The translations under genes and the position numbers were made by a program. Under the pieces are notes generated by a model. It was not told the origin of the DNA and searched no databases. It saw nothing but the letters and a program-made list of their open reading frames with translations. Source: a virus. From it: a DNA stretch of 35,792 nucleotides. The stretch's first letter is position 1, and every line of letters starts with the position of its first letter. Location of the stretch: positions 1 through 35,792 of IMG/VR virus record IMGVR_UViG_3300021130_000163; one strand, written 5' to 3'. This document shows positions 8,400-15,626 of this stretch, piece by piece.

Positions 8400-8672
8400 A
8401 TGCAATTTGACCCTGTACAAGCATCACAATTAGTTAAACAATATGGCTTTCCAACAGTTGCTGCTGTAGGTATGAGTTATTTTGTTTACTTCATTTATAA
8501 ATTCGTCACTGGCAAGCTGATGCCTTTAGTTGCCGAGACGAATGTAACTCTGATTGCTTTGATTGACCGAATTCGTATGCTAGACAATGATCTCATTAGA
8601 CTACAACAAAAAGTGAGTGTTGTTTTGCAGATGAAAGAGGATAGAAATAATGCAGATAAACCTAAAACTTGA
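8400..8672 (+). CDS. Small one-TM membrane protein (holin-like paralogue 2)
   Basis: A 90-residue protein with the same plan as its upstream neighbour: MQFDPVQ start, G-F-P before a membrane segment (about residues 17-37), and a helix with IDRIRMLDNDLIRLQQKVS matching the neighbour's NRVKTMNHDIVRVDAVVS. The C-terminus is polar. The two genes are separated by two bases. Together they may form hetero-oligomers, or serve as holin and antiholin, but nothing in the sequence distinguishes these roles. Confidence 0.55.
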   Translation: MQFDPVQASQLVKQYGFPTVAAVGMSYFVYFIYKFVTGKLMPLVAETNVTLIALIDRIRMLDNDLIRLQQKVSVVLQMKEDRNNADKPKT

Positions 8673-8784
8673 AGTGTTAAAGGTTGTCACTCTTGAGTTC
8701 TCTCTTTCTTCTGATAACAAGGAGAAAAAGGATGAACAAAAAGATACACCTAAGCCTGTTGCTGCTACTGACAACAAGTCTTAG
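8650..8784 (+). CDS. Possible overlapping 44-residue micro-ORF
   Basis: An ATG at 8650 opens a 44-codon frame that overlaps the end of the preceding membrane-protein gene by 23 bases and the start of the CsgF-like gene by 53 bases. Its product has a hydrophobic, strand-like N-terminus (MQINLKLEVLKVVTLEF) and a charged Lys/Glu/Pro tail. It fills what would otherwise be a 59-base gap, in a genome where gaps are rare. No ribosome site stands out and no family is recognised, so it may be a chance frame. Confidence 0.3.
   Translation: MQINLKLEVLKVVTLEFSLSSDNKEKKDEQKDTPKPVAATDNKS
8719..8724 (+). promoter_or_regulatory. Ribosome binding site for the CsgF-like gene
   Basis: AAGGAG lies 7 bases before the ATG at 8732. 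It fixes the start of the CsgF-like protein at MNKK, directly giving a signal peptide, in preference to an upstream TTG at 8684 that would put charged residues before it. Confidence 0.7.
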
Positions 8785-9205
8785 TGCATTCGCAGCTCCA
8801 CTACCAGACTTTGCATTTAAAAGTCCATCATTCAACGGTAATGGTTACGGCACATACGTTCTAACAATTGAGAACGAAGAATATACACGCCAACAACAAA
8901 TCCAACAAGCATTGTTGGCTGCTCAACAGCAAGCTAAAAACGATGCCGCTAACACTCCACTAAATCAATTCCTAACAAACTTAGAGTCTCGCATTCTTGC
9001 GCAGATTAGTCAGAATCTTGCCACAGCTATGTTTGCTGGTGGTTCAGGAACATCTGGCACAATGAACTTTCAAGGCAACACAATCTTCTGGCAGAATGAC
9101 GGTAAAGAAATTACATTGCAAGTAACTGACGCTTTGGGTAATGTCACTACAATTAATATTCCTCTTGGACAATGGAATATCCTATCGTCAGGAACTGGGG
9201 GATAA
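8732..9205 (+). CDS. csgF: CsgF-like curli secretion accessory protein
   Basis: A 157-residue secreted protein. Residues 1-21 form a signal peptide with a likely AFA/A cleavage. The mature N-terminus (DFAFKSPSFNGNGYG) matches the CsgF segment that in E. coli inserts into the CsgG pore (TFQFRNPNFGG type). Then follow a Gln/Ala-rich helix (about 52-72), the family helix 'PLNQFLTNLESRILAQIS' (76-93) and a C-terminal strand region with ITLQVTDALGNVTTINIPLG (127-146), as in CsgF of many proteobacteria. In bacteria CsgF couples the CsgG secretion pore to fibre nucleation at the cell surface. The gene sits directly upstream of csgG, with one base between them. Known function is from the family; activity in a phage-infected cell is inference. 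Confidence 0.85.
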   Translation: MNKKIHLSLLLLLTTSLSAFAAPLPDFAFKSPSFNGNGYGTYVLTIENEEYTRQQQIQQALLAAQQQAKNDAANTPLNQFLTNLESRILAQISQNLATAMFAGGSGTSGTMNFQGNTIFWQNDGKEITLQVTDALGNVTTINIPLGQWNILSSGTGG

Positions 9206-9206
9206 A

Positions 9207-10067
9207 ATGAATAAACTGATAATAGTTGCGGCGCTTTCGCTGCTGTCGGGTTGCGCAGGATTTCAAAAACTTGGACAAGCAACTGGTCATGAATTTAAAC
9301 CTCAAGTAGCACAAGAAAAGTTACAAAAAGAATTTGATATTCTTCCACCACCAGCTGGTCCAAAAGTTACTGTTGCAGTTTACAAGTTTCAAGATCTAAC
9401 AGGACAACGTAAGACCTCAGCAAACTTTGCTAGTTTCTCAACAGCAGTCACTCAAGGCGCTGAACCATTCTTAATCCATGCTTTACAAGAAGTAAGCAAA
9501 GGCGAATGGTTTGAAGTTGTAGAAAGAACAAACGTTGATGATTTGATCAAAGAAAGAACAATCATCAAACAAATGCGCGATGCTTATGATGGTAAAGATG
9601 CAAAACCATTGCCTCCACTACAATTCGCTGGAATTATTATAGAAGGTGGAATCGTGGGATATGATAGTTCTACTGAATCAGGTGGAATGGCATACAAATG
9701 GTTAGGAATTGGTCCACAAACACAGTACTCAAAAGACATTGTAACTGTTTCACTAAGAGCTGTATCAGTAAACAGCGGTAAAGTTCTTGCATCTGTAACA
9801 GTACAGAAAACAATTTATTCGACTGCGGATTCAATCGCAGCGCTAAAATTCTTCAAAGACGGCACTGCCGCATTTGAAGCTGAGACTGGCTTGACAATAA
9901 ATGAGCCAGGAACATTGGCAGTAAAAGCAACTGTGGAAGCTGCCGTTGTTGAATTAATCAAGGAAGGAGCGAAGAAAGAAGTCTGGGACTTCAAGTATCC
10001 TGCTCCAAGTCCCACTCCTTGGTGGAAATATGATGAATGGGATTTATCACACGCAAAGGTAAAGTAA
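9207..10067 (+). CDS. csgG: CsgG-like outer-membrane curli secretion pore
   Basis: A 286-residue lipoprotein. Signal and lipobox LLSGC put the lipidated Cys at residue 16. The CsgG core follows closely: VTVAVYKFQDLTGQ (54-67), FSTAVTQGAEPFLIHAL (77-93), WFEVVERTNVDDLIKERTII (101-120), IIEGGIVGYDSSTESGG (144-160), GIGPQTQYSKDIVTVSLRAV (167-186) and KTIYS (201-205). E. coli CsgG is 277 residues and forms a nine-subunit outer-membrane channel. At the constriction loop the Phe of the FSTAV block is retained, while the Tyr and Asn of E. coli appear as Ala and Ser by my alignment. The C-terminal tail (about 262-286) is Pro/Trp-rich. Upstream in-frame codons from 9141 are rejected because they precede the signal. 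Linked to csgF and to the curlin gene (1 base gap). Confidence 0.93.
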   Translation: MNKLIIVAALSLLSGCAGFQKLGQATGHEFKPQVAQEKLQKEFDILPPPAGPKVTVAVYKFQDLTGQRKTSANFASFSTAVTQGAEPFLIHALQEVSKGEWFEVVERTNVDDLIKERTIIKQMRDAYDGKDAKPLPPLQFAGIIIEGGIVGYDSSTESGGMAYKWLGIGPQTQYSKDIVTVSLRAVSVNSGKVLASVTVQKTIYSTADSIAALKFFKDGTAAFEAETGLTINEPGTLAVKATVEAAVVELIKEGAKKEVWDFKYPAPSPTPWWKYDEWDLSHAKVK

Positions 10068-10068
10068 G

Positions 10069-10902
10069 ATGAAAACAAGTAAATTAATTACCTTCGTTAT
10101 GGGTATAATAATTGCTTTTAATGTACTTGCTGGAGATAACAGCATTTATATTCAACAAGCTGGTGACAATGCCACTGTAAATATGACACAAGATGGGGCA
10201 GGCAACATTATTCAAGGTGTTCCAAGCGTAGGTTCTGGTTCAACAAACCCAGCACTTATTAATGGTAATAACAACACTGTAAATGTTACACAAACAGGTA
10301 CAGGCGACACTTTGAGTCTTGGTGTTCAAACTTCTGTTGCTAACGGAATTAGTGGTGGAAACATTTTTAACTATTCTGTAACAGGCAACAACTCGAATGC
10401 ATACATCGACAGTAATGCTAATGGTTTGGGCGTAAGCGCAAGTAACTCCATTACTGCAACACAAACTGGCAACAATTCATATTTTAATGCTAATGTTCTA
10501 GGAACAGCTAACGTTTTAAATGTGACTACTGCTGGTGGCTCATATAACAGTGTAACTGCGACTCAAAACGGTAATAACAATAATGACACAATTAATGTTT
10601 CTGGTGGTGGCAACAACACAATCAACATTGAACAAGGTATTGGCGGTTCAGCATTGGGTGGATTACAATCTGCACAATTTAGCTATAATGGTACTGTTAA
10701 TTTAACTGTATCTGGAGCAAGCAATACCGTTGACATTGGCCAAACAGGTAGCACAGGGTTTACTGACACAGCAACTATTTCATTAACTGGTTCAGGCAAT
10801 AGTGTGAATATTTTACAAAATGCAGCTATTGGCAACACAACAATCAGTTTGACAAGTGTCGGTTCAAATAACTCGTTCACATTACACACGAACGCTCACT
10901 AA
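10069..10902 (+). CDS. Curlin-repeat (CsgA/CsgB-like) amyloid protein
   Basis: A 277-residue secreted protein. A signal peptide (about residues 1-21, ending VLA) is followed by a mature protein rich in Asn, Thr, Gly, Ser and Gln and nearly free of charge. The first repeat (NSIYIQQAGDNATVNMTQDG) fits the curlin pattern S-x5-Q-x-G-x-x-N-x-A-x-V. Similar units recur with Q-x-G and N-N-x spacings (for example VNVTQTG, ITATQTG, VTATQNG, INIEQG, VDIGQTG and VNILQN), roughly a dozen strand-turn units. It is longer than E. coli CsgA or CsgB (about 151 residues). It directly follows csgG, as expected for a substrate of that pore. Whether it is the major fibre subunit or the nucleator cannot be told from sequence. 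Confidence 0.85.
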   Translation: MKTSKLITFVMGIIIAFNVLAGDNSIYIQQAGDNATVNMTQDGAGNIIQGVPSVGSGSTNPALINGNNNTVNVTQTGTGDTLSLGVQTSVANGISGGNIFNYSVTGNNSNAYIDSNANGLGVSASNSITATQTGNNSYFNANVLGTANVLNVTTAGGSYNSVTATQNGNNNNDTINVSGGGNNTINIEQGIGGSALGGLQSAQFSYNGTVNLTVSGASNTVDIGQTGSTGFTDTATISLTGSGNSVNILQNAAIGNTTISLTSVGSNNSFTLHTNAH

Positions 10903-10903
10903 A

Positions 10904-12034
10904 ATGAACAGAGGGGTATTAATTCTACTCCTTCTGTTTGCTTCTGTGAGTTATGCTTCTTTCGCAGGAATAGGTTCTATTACTGAACAAACAAATTCTC
11001 CTGGGACAATAAAAAGATCAAATCAAATTATTTCTGGAGTAAAAGGTTCTCCGATTGAAATGAATGATTCTGTTCAAACTCAAATCGGAAAACTTGGAAT
11101 ATTATTCGAGGATCAAACTCGCGTAGAAATTAATGAACACTCCAAATTAGTCATTGACGATTTCGTTTACGATCCAAAAAGCAAATCAGGTGGCAAACTT
11201 GGATTGAAATTCGCACAGGGAACTATGCGCTATGCTTCAGGTGCAATTGCTCATAATGATCCAAGCAGTGTAAAGTTGAACACTCCATCAGCCACAATTG
11301 GTGTTCGTGGTACTGACTTCTCAGCAACTGTTGATGAGTTCGGTGAAAGCACAATTATTCTATTGCCAAGCTGCCCTAAGAATTGGGTAGACATTGAACG
11401 CGATTGTAAAACAGGAATCATTGATGTGTACAATGACGCAGGTTTAGTTACACTTGATAAACCATTTCAAGGAACTAAAGTTGTTAATCGTAACATGCCT
11501 CCATTAAAGCCAACTACTTTGAATCTAACAGCGGACCAGATTAATAATCTTTTGATTGTTTCTCCACCACAAGAACTAACTCAAAAAGATAAGAAAGATA
11601 AAGGTGAACAAAAAAGCTACCACGCTGGTGACATGCTTGAAGTTGATTTTCTAAAACAAGACTTCCTAAAGAACGAATTAGCGCAGAATTTTTTTGGTGA
11701 TAATCCTCTAACACAACCATTGTTACAACAGAGCTTTCTAGAAGACATATTTGATATTTTGTCTAAACAGTTATTGCAAGATAACTCTGAGTTGTTAGCG
11801 AATTTATTGAATCCTGAAAATCAATTATTACCTGACTGGTTTAAAGAAAGTTTAGTTACAAAACAAGTAACCACATTAGAAGTAGATCTATGTAGAAATG
11901 ACGGCAGCAACGTTCAATGTGTTTATGTGCCGAAAGATCAAAATACATTGCTTGTACAAGTACAAGACGGTGTTACTATTAAAAATAGAGTAAATAGTGG
12001 TAAAAGTACAATTATAACATTGAGACAGAACTAA
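10904..12034 (+). CDS. FecR-domain periplasmic or surface protein
   Basis: A 376-residue exported protein. A signal peptide spans about residues 1-18 (LILLLLFASVSYA). A FecR domain covers about 40-165: GSPIEMNDSVQTQIGKLG, then a beta-rich segment with FEDQTRVEINEHSKL, and the family signature TPSATIGVRGTDFSATV near 125-142. Two Cys (SCPKNW, RDCKTG) follow and could form a disulfide. The C-terminal half is Leu/Gln-rich helical and ends in a strand region. There is no membrane anchor or partner sigma factor, unlike classical FecR. In many bacteria secreted FecR-domain proteins are encoded next to CHASE2 adenylate cyclases, as here with one gene between. The ATG at 10904 is chosen over an upstream GTG-type start because it places the signal at the N-terminus. 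Confidence 0.85.
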   Translation: MNRGVLILLLLFASVSYASFAGIGSITEQTNSPGTIKRSNQIISGVKGSPIEMNDSVQTQIGKLGILFEDQTRVEINEHSKLVIDDFVYDPKSKSGGKLGLKFAQGTMRYASGAIAHNDPSSVKLNTPSATIGVRGTDFSATVDEFGESTIILLPSCPKNWVDIERDCKTGIIDVYNDAGLVTLDKPFQGTKVVNRNMPPLKPTTLNLTADQINNLLIVSPPQELTQKDKKDKGEQKSYHAGDMLEVDFLKQDFLKNELAQNFFGDNPLTQPLLQQSFLEDIFDILSKQLLQDNSELLANLLNPENQLLPDWFKESLVTKQVTTLEVDLCRNDGSNVQCVYVPKDQNTLLVQVQDGVTIKNRVNSGKSTIITLRQN

Positions 12035-13317
12035 TGAAAAGATTATTTGCAGCATTACTATTATTGATTTGTTTTCCTGCCAAAGCAGATATTACTAACG
12101 AACATTTTAGTTTCAGTCAAGTCTTTGACGTACAATGGTACATCAGCGGCGGTGTATTGCATGCTTCAAGTTTCAATTATCTTTTTGCCAGCCAACCTTC
12201 TAATGCTAGATTGACTTCAAGTCAAACAGCAGCATATGCCAATGCTGGCGATTATATCGCATTCTTTCACAGTACAACTAATCCTGGAACTTATGGTTTA
12301 GGCGTTTATGATCCTAACGGAAATCTAGTTAGAGTATTAGATAACACTGGAACATTTACTGCATTGGCAAATGGCGCGATATTTTATAATGGTGCAGGAA
12401 TGTGGGGGACGTTGTTTACAACTTTACAGGGATACGCTATCGGTGGAAGTGGAAGCTGGACAGTTACTGTAAGTAATCCTTCTAACAGTTATATGCAGTC
12501 ATACACTCCAACCAACACACAGCCACTGGGTACTGGTCAAACATATACACCTACACCAACATATACAAGTGTAATTACATCTGCTGAGCAAACAAGATAC
12601 AATGCAGCTGAAGCTCGCCTCAATGCTTTAAGCGGAGATAGCATTTACATCTCACAATCCTCTGGTGGTGGGAATATTGTAAGCGTCATACAGAATGGTA
12701 AGAAAGAAAGCGTTGATGGTATTAATCAACAAAATGCGCAAATACAAGGTGGCGGTAATATCGTAACAGTCAATCAAGGTGATCCTGTTGCTTTATATGG
12801 TAACAATCTAATTGATTTGAGTGTCTTGGGAAGTTCAAATACATTGAACCTCAATCAAGGATACGATACAAATGGAAACTATACTGGCACTGATATGGGT
12901 GGACATTATCAATATGTTTCAATAAATGGTTCTGCGAACAATGTCACAACACAGCAAGAAGGTCAAAGTCAATATGGTGAAGTGAACATCACTGGGAACA
13001 ATAATACACAAATTATGGTCCAAACAGGATTCAATCATCAATTGTTCTCTATGATAAATGGTAACAGTAATACTATAAATACAATGCAGACTGGAGCTGC
13101 TGGAAACTTTCTTGACATTACGCTTTCTGGTGACGGGAACTCAGCTATTGTCAATCAAAGTGGGACCACACAAAATAAAGCAACAATAAGTATAACAAAT
13201 GCGGGCGGTCCAGGCAGTGTCAATTTAACCCAAACTGGTGGGCAGGTTTATAGCATAAGCACAACTTGTGTAACTGCAGGAGGCTGTGGCACCGTTACTG
13301 TAAGACAAGGAAACTAA
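12034..13317 (+). CDS. Large curlin-repeat protein with extra N-terminal domain
   Basis: A 427-residue secreted protein. A signal peptide spans residues 1-18 (ending PAKA). Residues about 19-160 form a non-repetitive, beta-rich domain (FSFSQVFDVQWYISGG ... GDYIAFFHSTTNPGTYGLGVYDPNGNLV) that I do not recognise by family. A Thr/Pro/Tyr-rich linker (about 160-185) leads to curlin-type repeats from about 205 to the end (DSIYISQSSGGGNIVSVIQNG, VTVNQG, LNLNQG, INTMQTG, AIVNQSG, VNLTQTG, VTVRQGN). Two Cys near the end (TTCVTAGGCGT) could form a disulfide. The N-terminal domain could anchor the amyloid or bind a surface. It overlaps the FecR gene's stop by one base. Likely a second curli subunit, perhaps nucleator or anchor; the role is inferred. 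Confidence 0.78.
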   Translation: MKRLFAALLLLICFPAKADITNEHFSFSQVFDVQWYISGGVLHASSFNYLFASQPSNARLTSSQTAAYANAGDYIAFFHSTTNPGTYGLGVYDPNGNLVRVLDNTGTFTALANGAIFYNGAGMWGTLFTTLQGYAIGGSGSWTVTVSNPSNSYMQSYTPTNTQPLGTGQTYTPTPTYTSVITSAEQTRYNAAEARLNALSGDSIYISQSSGGGNIVSVIQNGKKESVDGINQQNAQIQGGGNIVTVNQGDPVALYGNNLIDLSVLGSSNTLNLNQGYDTNGNYTGTDMGGHYQYVSINGSANNVTTQQEGQSQYGEVNITGNNNTQIMVQTGFNHQLFSMINGNSNTINTMQTGAAGNFLDITLSGDGNSAIVNQSGTTQNKATISITNAGGPGSVNLTQTGGQVYSISTTCVTAGGCGTVTVRQGN

Positions 13318-13318
13318 T

Positions 13319-15361
13319 ATGAAGAAGATATTGTTAAGTCCTTGGACAGCCTTAATTACTTTAGCTGTAATGTTGGCAGTTCGCGTTGTAGATCCAACTT
13401 TCGTAGAAAGTGTTCGATTAAGATATTTCGATACACTGATTACCAATAAGAAACCCTCTCCCGAAGAAGTTCCAATCAACATCGTCAACATTGACGAAGA
13501 TGCATTGAACAAATATGGTCAATGGCCATTACCTCGTACTGAATACGCTAAGATCGTAAATGAATTGTATGCTCGTAACGCAGGACTTGTTGTTCTTGAC
13601 GTTATGTTTAGCGAACAAGATCGTTTAAATGGCGACAGTGCTTTGGCTTCTGTTATGATTCAACATCCAGTTGTATTGGTAAATGTACCGAGCGATAAAA
13701 CTAAGAATACTCCAAAGAAACCTGGAACTGCTGTAATCAACAGCGACTTCCAAGATCGCATCGTAAAGTATCCAGGGATTATTGCTAATATTCCATTGCT
13801 AGAACAATATGCATTTGGTGTTGGTACAATCAACACACTTCCTGAAATTGATGGCGTCAATCGCCGTGTTCCTTTGATCACAAGTGTCAATGGTAATCTA
13901 TATCCATCATTGGGTATGGAAATTATTCGTGCTGCTTCAGGTGACAGCACAACACAAATTAAATTAAATGAGCTTGGTGTTGAGAAAATGCGAGTGCCAG
14001 CATTTGGTCCAATCACCACAGATAATCTTGGTCGTATTTGGGTAGACTTCTCTACACCAATTAAAACAACTTCACTTACAAATCTACCAAAAGATTTCGG
14101 CAACAGTATTGTAATCGTTGGACCAACTGCTGCAGGTATTGCTAACCCAGTTCCTACTGCCGTTGGCGCTGTTTATCCGCATTATTTACAAGCACAAGTT
14201 GCAGCAACCATGATGAATGGTGTTGTAATTTCAAGACCAGACTACGCTGACGGATTAGAGTTGCTATTCGTTGCTATTTCAGGTATACTATTATTAGTTC
14301 TAACAAGGTGGACTTATGTCGGTTTGGGATCGATTGTTGTTATCGTTGGTGGTGCTGCGTATGGCAGCCACTATGCTTTTAGTAATCATCTTTTACTATT
14401 TGATATCACTCTCCCCATCGCAGCGACAATCCTTGTGTCACTCCACGCCTATGGTGTCAAGTTTGTCTCAGAATTTTTGCAGAAGCAACAAATAAAGAAA
14501 CAGTTCGGCACTTACTTGTCGCCAGCAATGGTTGAGAAGTTACAAAAGAATCCAGAGTTGTTAGCACTTGGCGGCGAATCAAGAGAACTGTCAATTATGT
14601 TTACTGATGTTCGCGGCTTCACAACTATCAGCGAACATTATGGTAAAGACGTTCAAGGTCTAACAAAGATCATGAATCGTTATATGACAGCAATGACTGC
14701 CAAGATTTTAGAGAACAACGGAACTCTTGACAAGTACATTGGTGATGCTCAAATGGCTTTTTGGAATGCTCCACTTGATGACGCAGAACACGCAAAGAAT
14801 GCTGTAAGAACTGCGATTGCTATGATGACCGACTTGGAGAATTTTAATGAGGAAATTGCTAAAGAAGGAGTTCCTGCTTTTGGGATGGGTCTTGGTATTA
14901 ATACTGATGTTGTTGTCGTGGGCAATATGGGTAGTAGTCAACGTTTTGACTATACTTGCCTTGGTGATGGAGTAAATTTAGCAAGCAGACTAGAAGGTCA
15001 ATCAAAACCATATGGTGTTAAGATTGTTCTTGGACCAAGAACTGCTGAATTGGTCAAAGACGAATTCCCAGTAATTGAGTTAGACTTACTTGCTGTTAAG
15101 GGTAAGACTGAACCAGTTAAAATTTATACTTTAGCACCATCTAATGATAGCATGGCTGATGCAATGCATGTTAAATTCCTAAAAGCATATAGAAAAGGTG
15201 ACTGGAAAGGTGCCAAGTTTTATATTAATGGCATGAAGAACGATGGATTGAAAACTGCATGGGGCGGTCAGATGGCTAAATATTATGACATGATGCTTGA
15301 GAGAATGGAAGGAAATCCTCCAGAAAATTGGGATGGCGTCTATAGAGCTACCTCAAAATGA
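13319..15361 (+). CDS. CHASE2-domain receptor adenylate cyclase (class III)
   Basis: A 680-residue membrane receptor. One membrane segment near residues 7-22 is followed by a periplasmic CHASE2 sensor (about 25-300, with NIVNIDEDALNKYGQWPLPR and GLVVLDVMFSE typical of the family), then three membrane segments (about 310-385), a linker helix and a class III cyclase domain (about 420-605). Catalytic residues are all present: metal aspartates Asp430 (FTDVRGF) and Asp476 (KYIGDAQ), adenine-selecting Lys472 and Thr546, and transition-state Asn553 and Arg557 (GDGVNLASR). The domain should therefore make cAMP from ATP. CHASE2 senses unknown periplasmic signals. The partner is plausibly the FecR-domain protein two genes upstream. 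Phage-borne intact receptor cyclases are unusual to my knowledge. Confidence 0.93.
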   Translation: MKKILLSPWTALITLAVMLAVRVVDPTFVESVRLRYFDTLITNKKPSPEEVPINIVNIDEDALNKYGQWPLPRTEYAKIVNELYARNAGLVVLDVMFSEQDRLNGDSALASVMIQHPVVLVNVPSDKTKNTPKKPGTAVINSDFQDRIVKYPGIIANIPLLEQYAFGVGTINTLPEIDGVNRRVPLITSVNGNLYPSLGMEIIRAASGDSTTQIKLNELGVEKMRVPAFGPITTDNLGRIWVDFSTPIKTTSLTNLPKDFGNSIVIVGPTAAGIANPVPTAVGAVYPHYLQAQVAATMMNGVVISRPDYADGLELLFVAISGILLLVLTRWTYVGLGSIVVIVGGAAYGSHYAFSNHLLLFDITLPIAATILVSLHAYGVKFVSEFLQKQQIKKQFGTYLSPAMVEKLQKNPELLALGGESRELSIMFTDVRGFTTISEHYGKDVQGLTKIMNRYMTAMTAKILENNGTLDKYIGDAQMAFWNAPLDDAEHAKNAVRTAIAMMTDLENFNEEIAKEGVPAFGMGLGINTDVVVVGNMGSSQRFDYTCLGDGVNLASRLEGQSKPYGVKIVLGPRTAELVKDEFPVIELDLLAVKGKTEPVKIYTLAPSNDSMADAMHVKFLKAYRKGDWKGAKFYINGMKNDGLKTAWGGQMAKYYDMMLERMEGNPPENWDGVYRATSK

Positions 15362-15528
15362 CACATTCTATTCAAGATTTGGTAATGGAAAAGTTGGAAG
15401 AGAAGAAAGGTAATAACAATATCAAGATGGCTTACACCATTGGTTATCTCATCTCATTAATAAATGAGATAATCAAAAAGCATCCTGACGTTGCTTGGAT
15501 TGTTCATAGAAAATTCAAAGGAAAGTAA
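15358..15528 (+). CDS. Small phage protein of unknown function
   Basis: A 56-codon gene starting at the ATGA overlap with the cyclase stop. The product is MTHSIQDLVMEKLEEKKG..., helical and moderately basic, with a hydrophobic middle (AYTIGYLISLINEII) and VAWIVHRKFKGK at the end. I recognise no family. Tight coupling at both ends (the next gene's ATG lies one base after its stop) supports that it is real. It carries a palindrome at 15451-15470. Confidence 0.55.
   Translation: MTHSIQDLVMEKLEEKKGNNNIKMAYTIGYLISLINEIIKKHPDVAWIVHRKFKGK
15451..15470 (+). repeat. Perfect palindrome with 8-bp arms
   Basis: ATCTCATT and AATGAGAT flank a four-base AATA spacer, giving a perfect 8-base-pair hairpin inside a small coding gene. 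There is no T-run after it, so it is a weak terminator candidate. It may be chance or a processing or regulatory hairpin. Confidence 0.4.
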
Positions 15529-15529
15529 A

Positions 15530-15625
15530 ATGTTAATGAATAGTTTGTATAACATAATGGCTGCGTTATTAGTCGTGGCGATTGTTGCTTTTACATGGAT
15601 ATCCTCAACTAAAAAGGATAAGTAA
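15530..15625 (+). CDS. Single-TM micro-protein
   Basis: A 31-residue product: a short polar start, one membrane segment (about residues 9-25, IMAALLVVAIVAFTWI) and a basic tail SSTKKDK. It lies one base after the previous stop and one base before the i-spanin ATG. Such single-pass micro-proteins beside spanins may modulate holins or spanins, but the function is unknown. The size is below most gene-calling limits. Confidence 0.5.
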   Translation: MLMNSLYNIMAALLVVAIVAFTWISSTKKDK

Positions 15626-15626
15626 T

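Noticed and set aside
10069-13317. Curlin-like repeats read as a phage tail-fibre or adhesin
   Set aside because: Signal peptides and position next to csgF/csgG point to export from the cell, not assembly into a tail.
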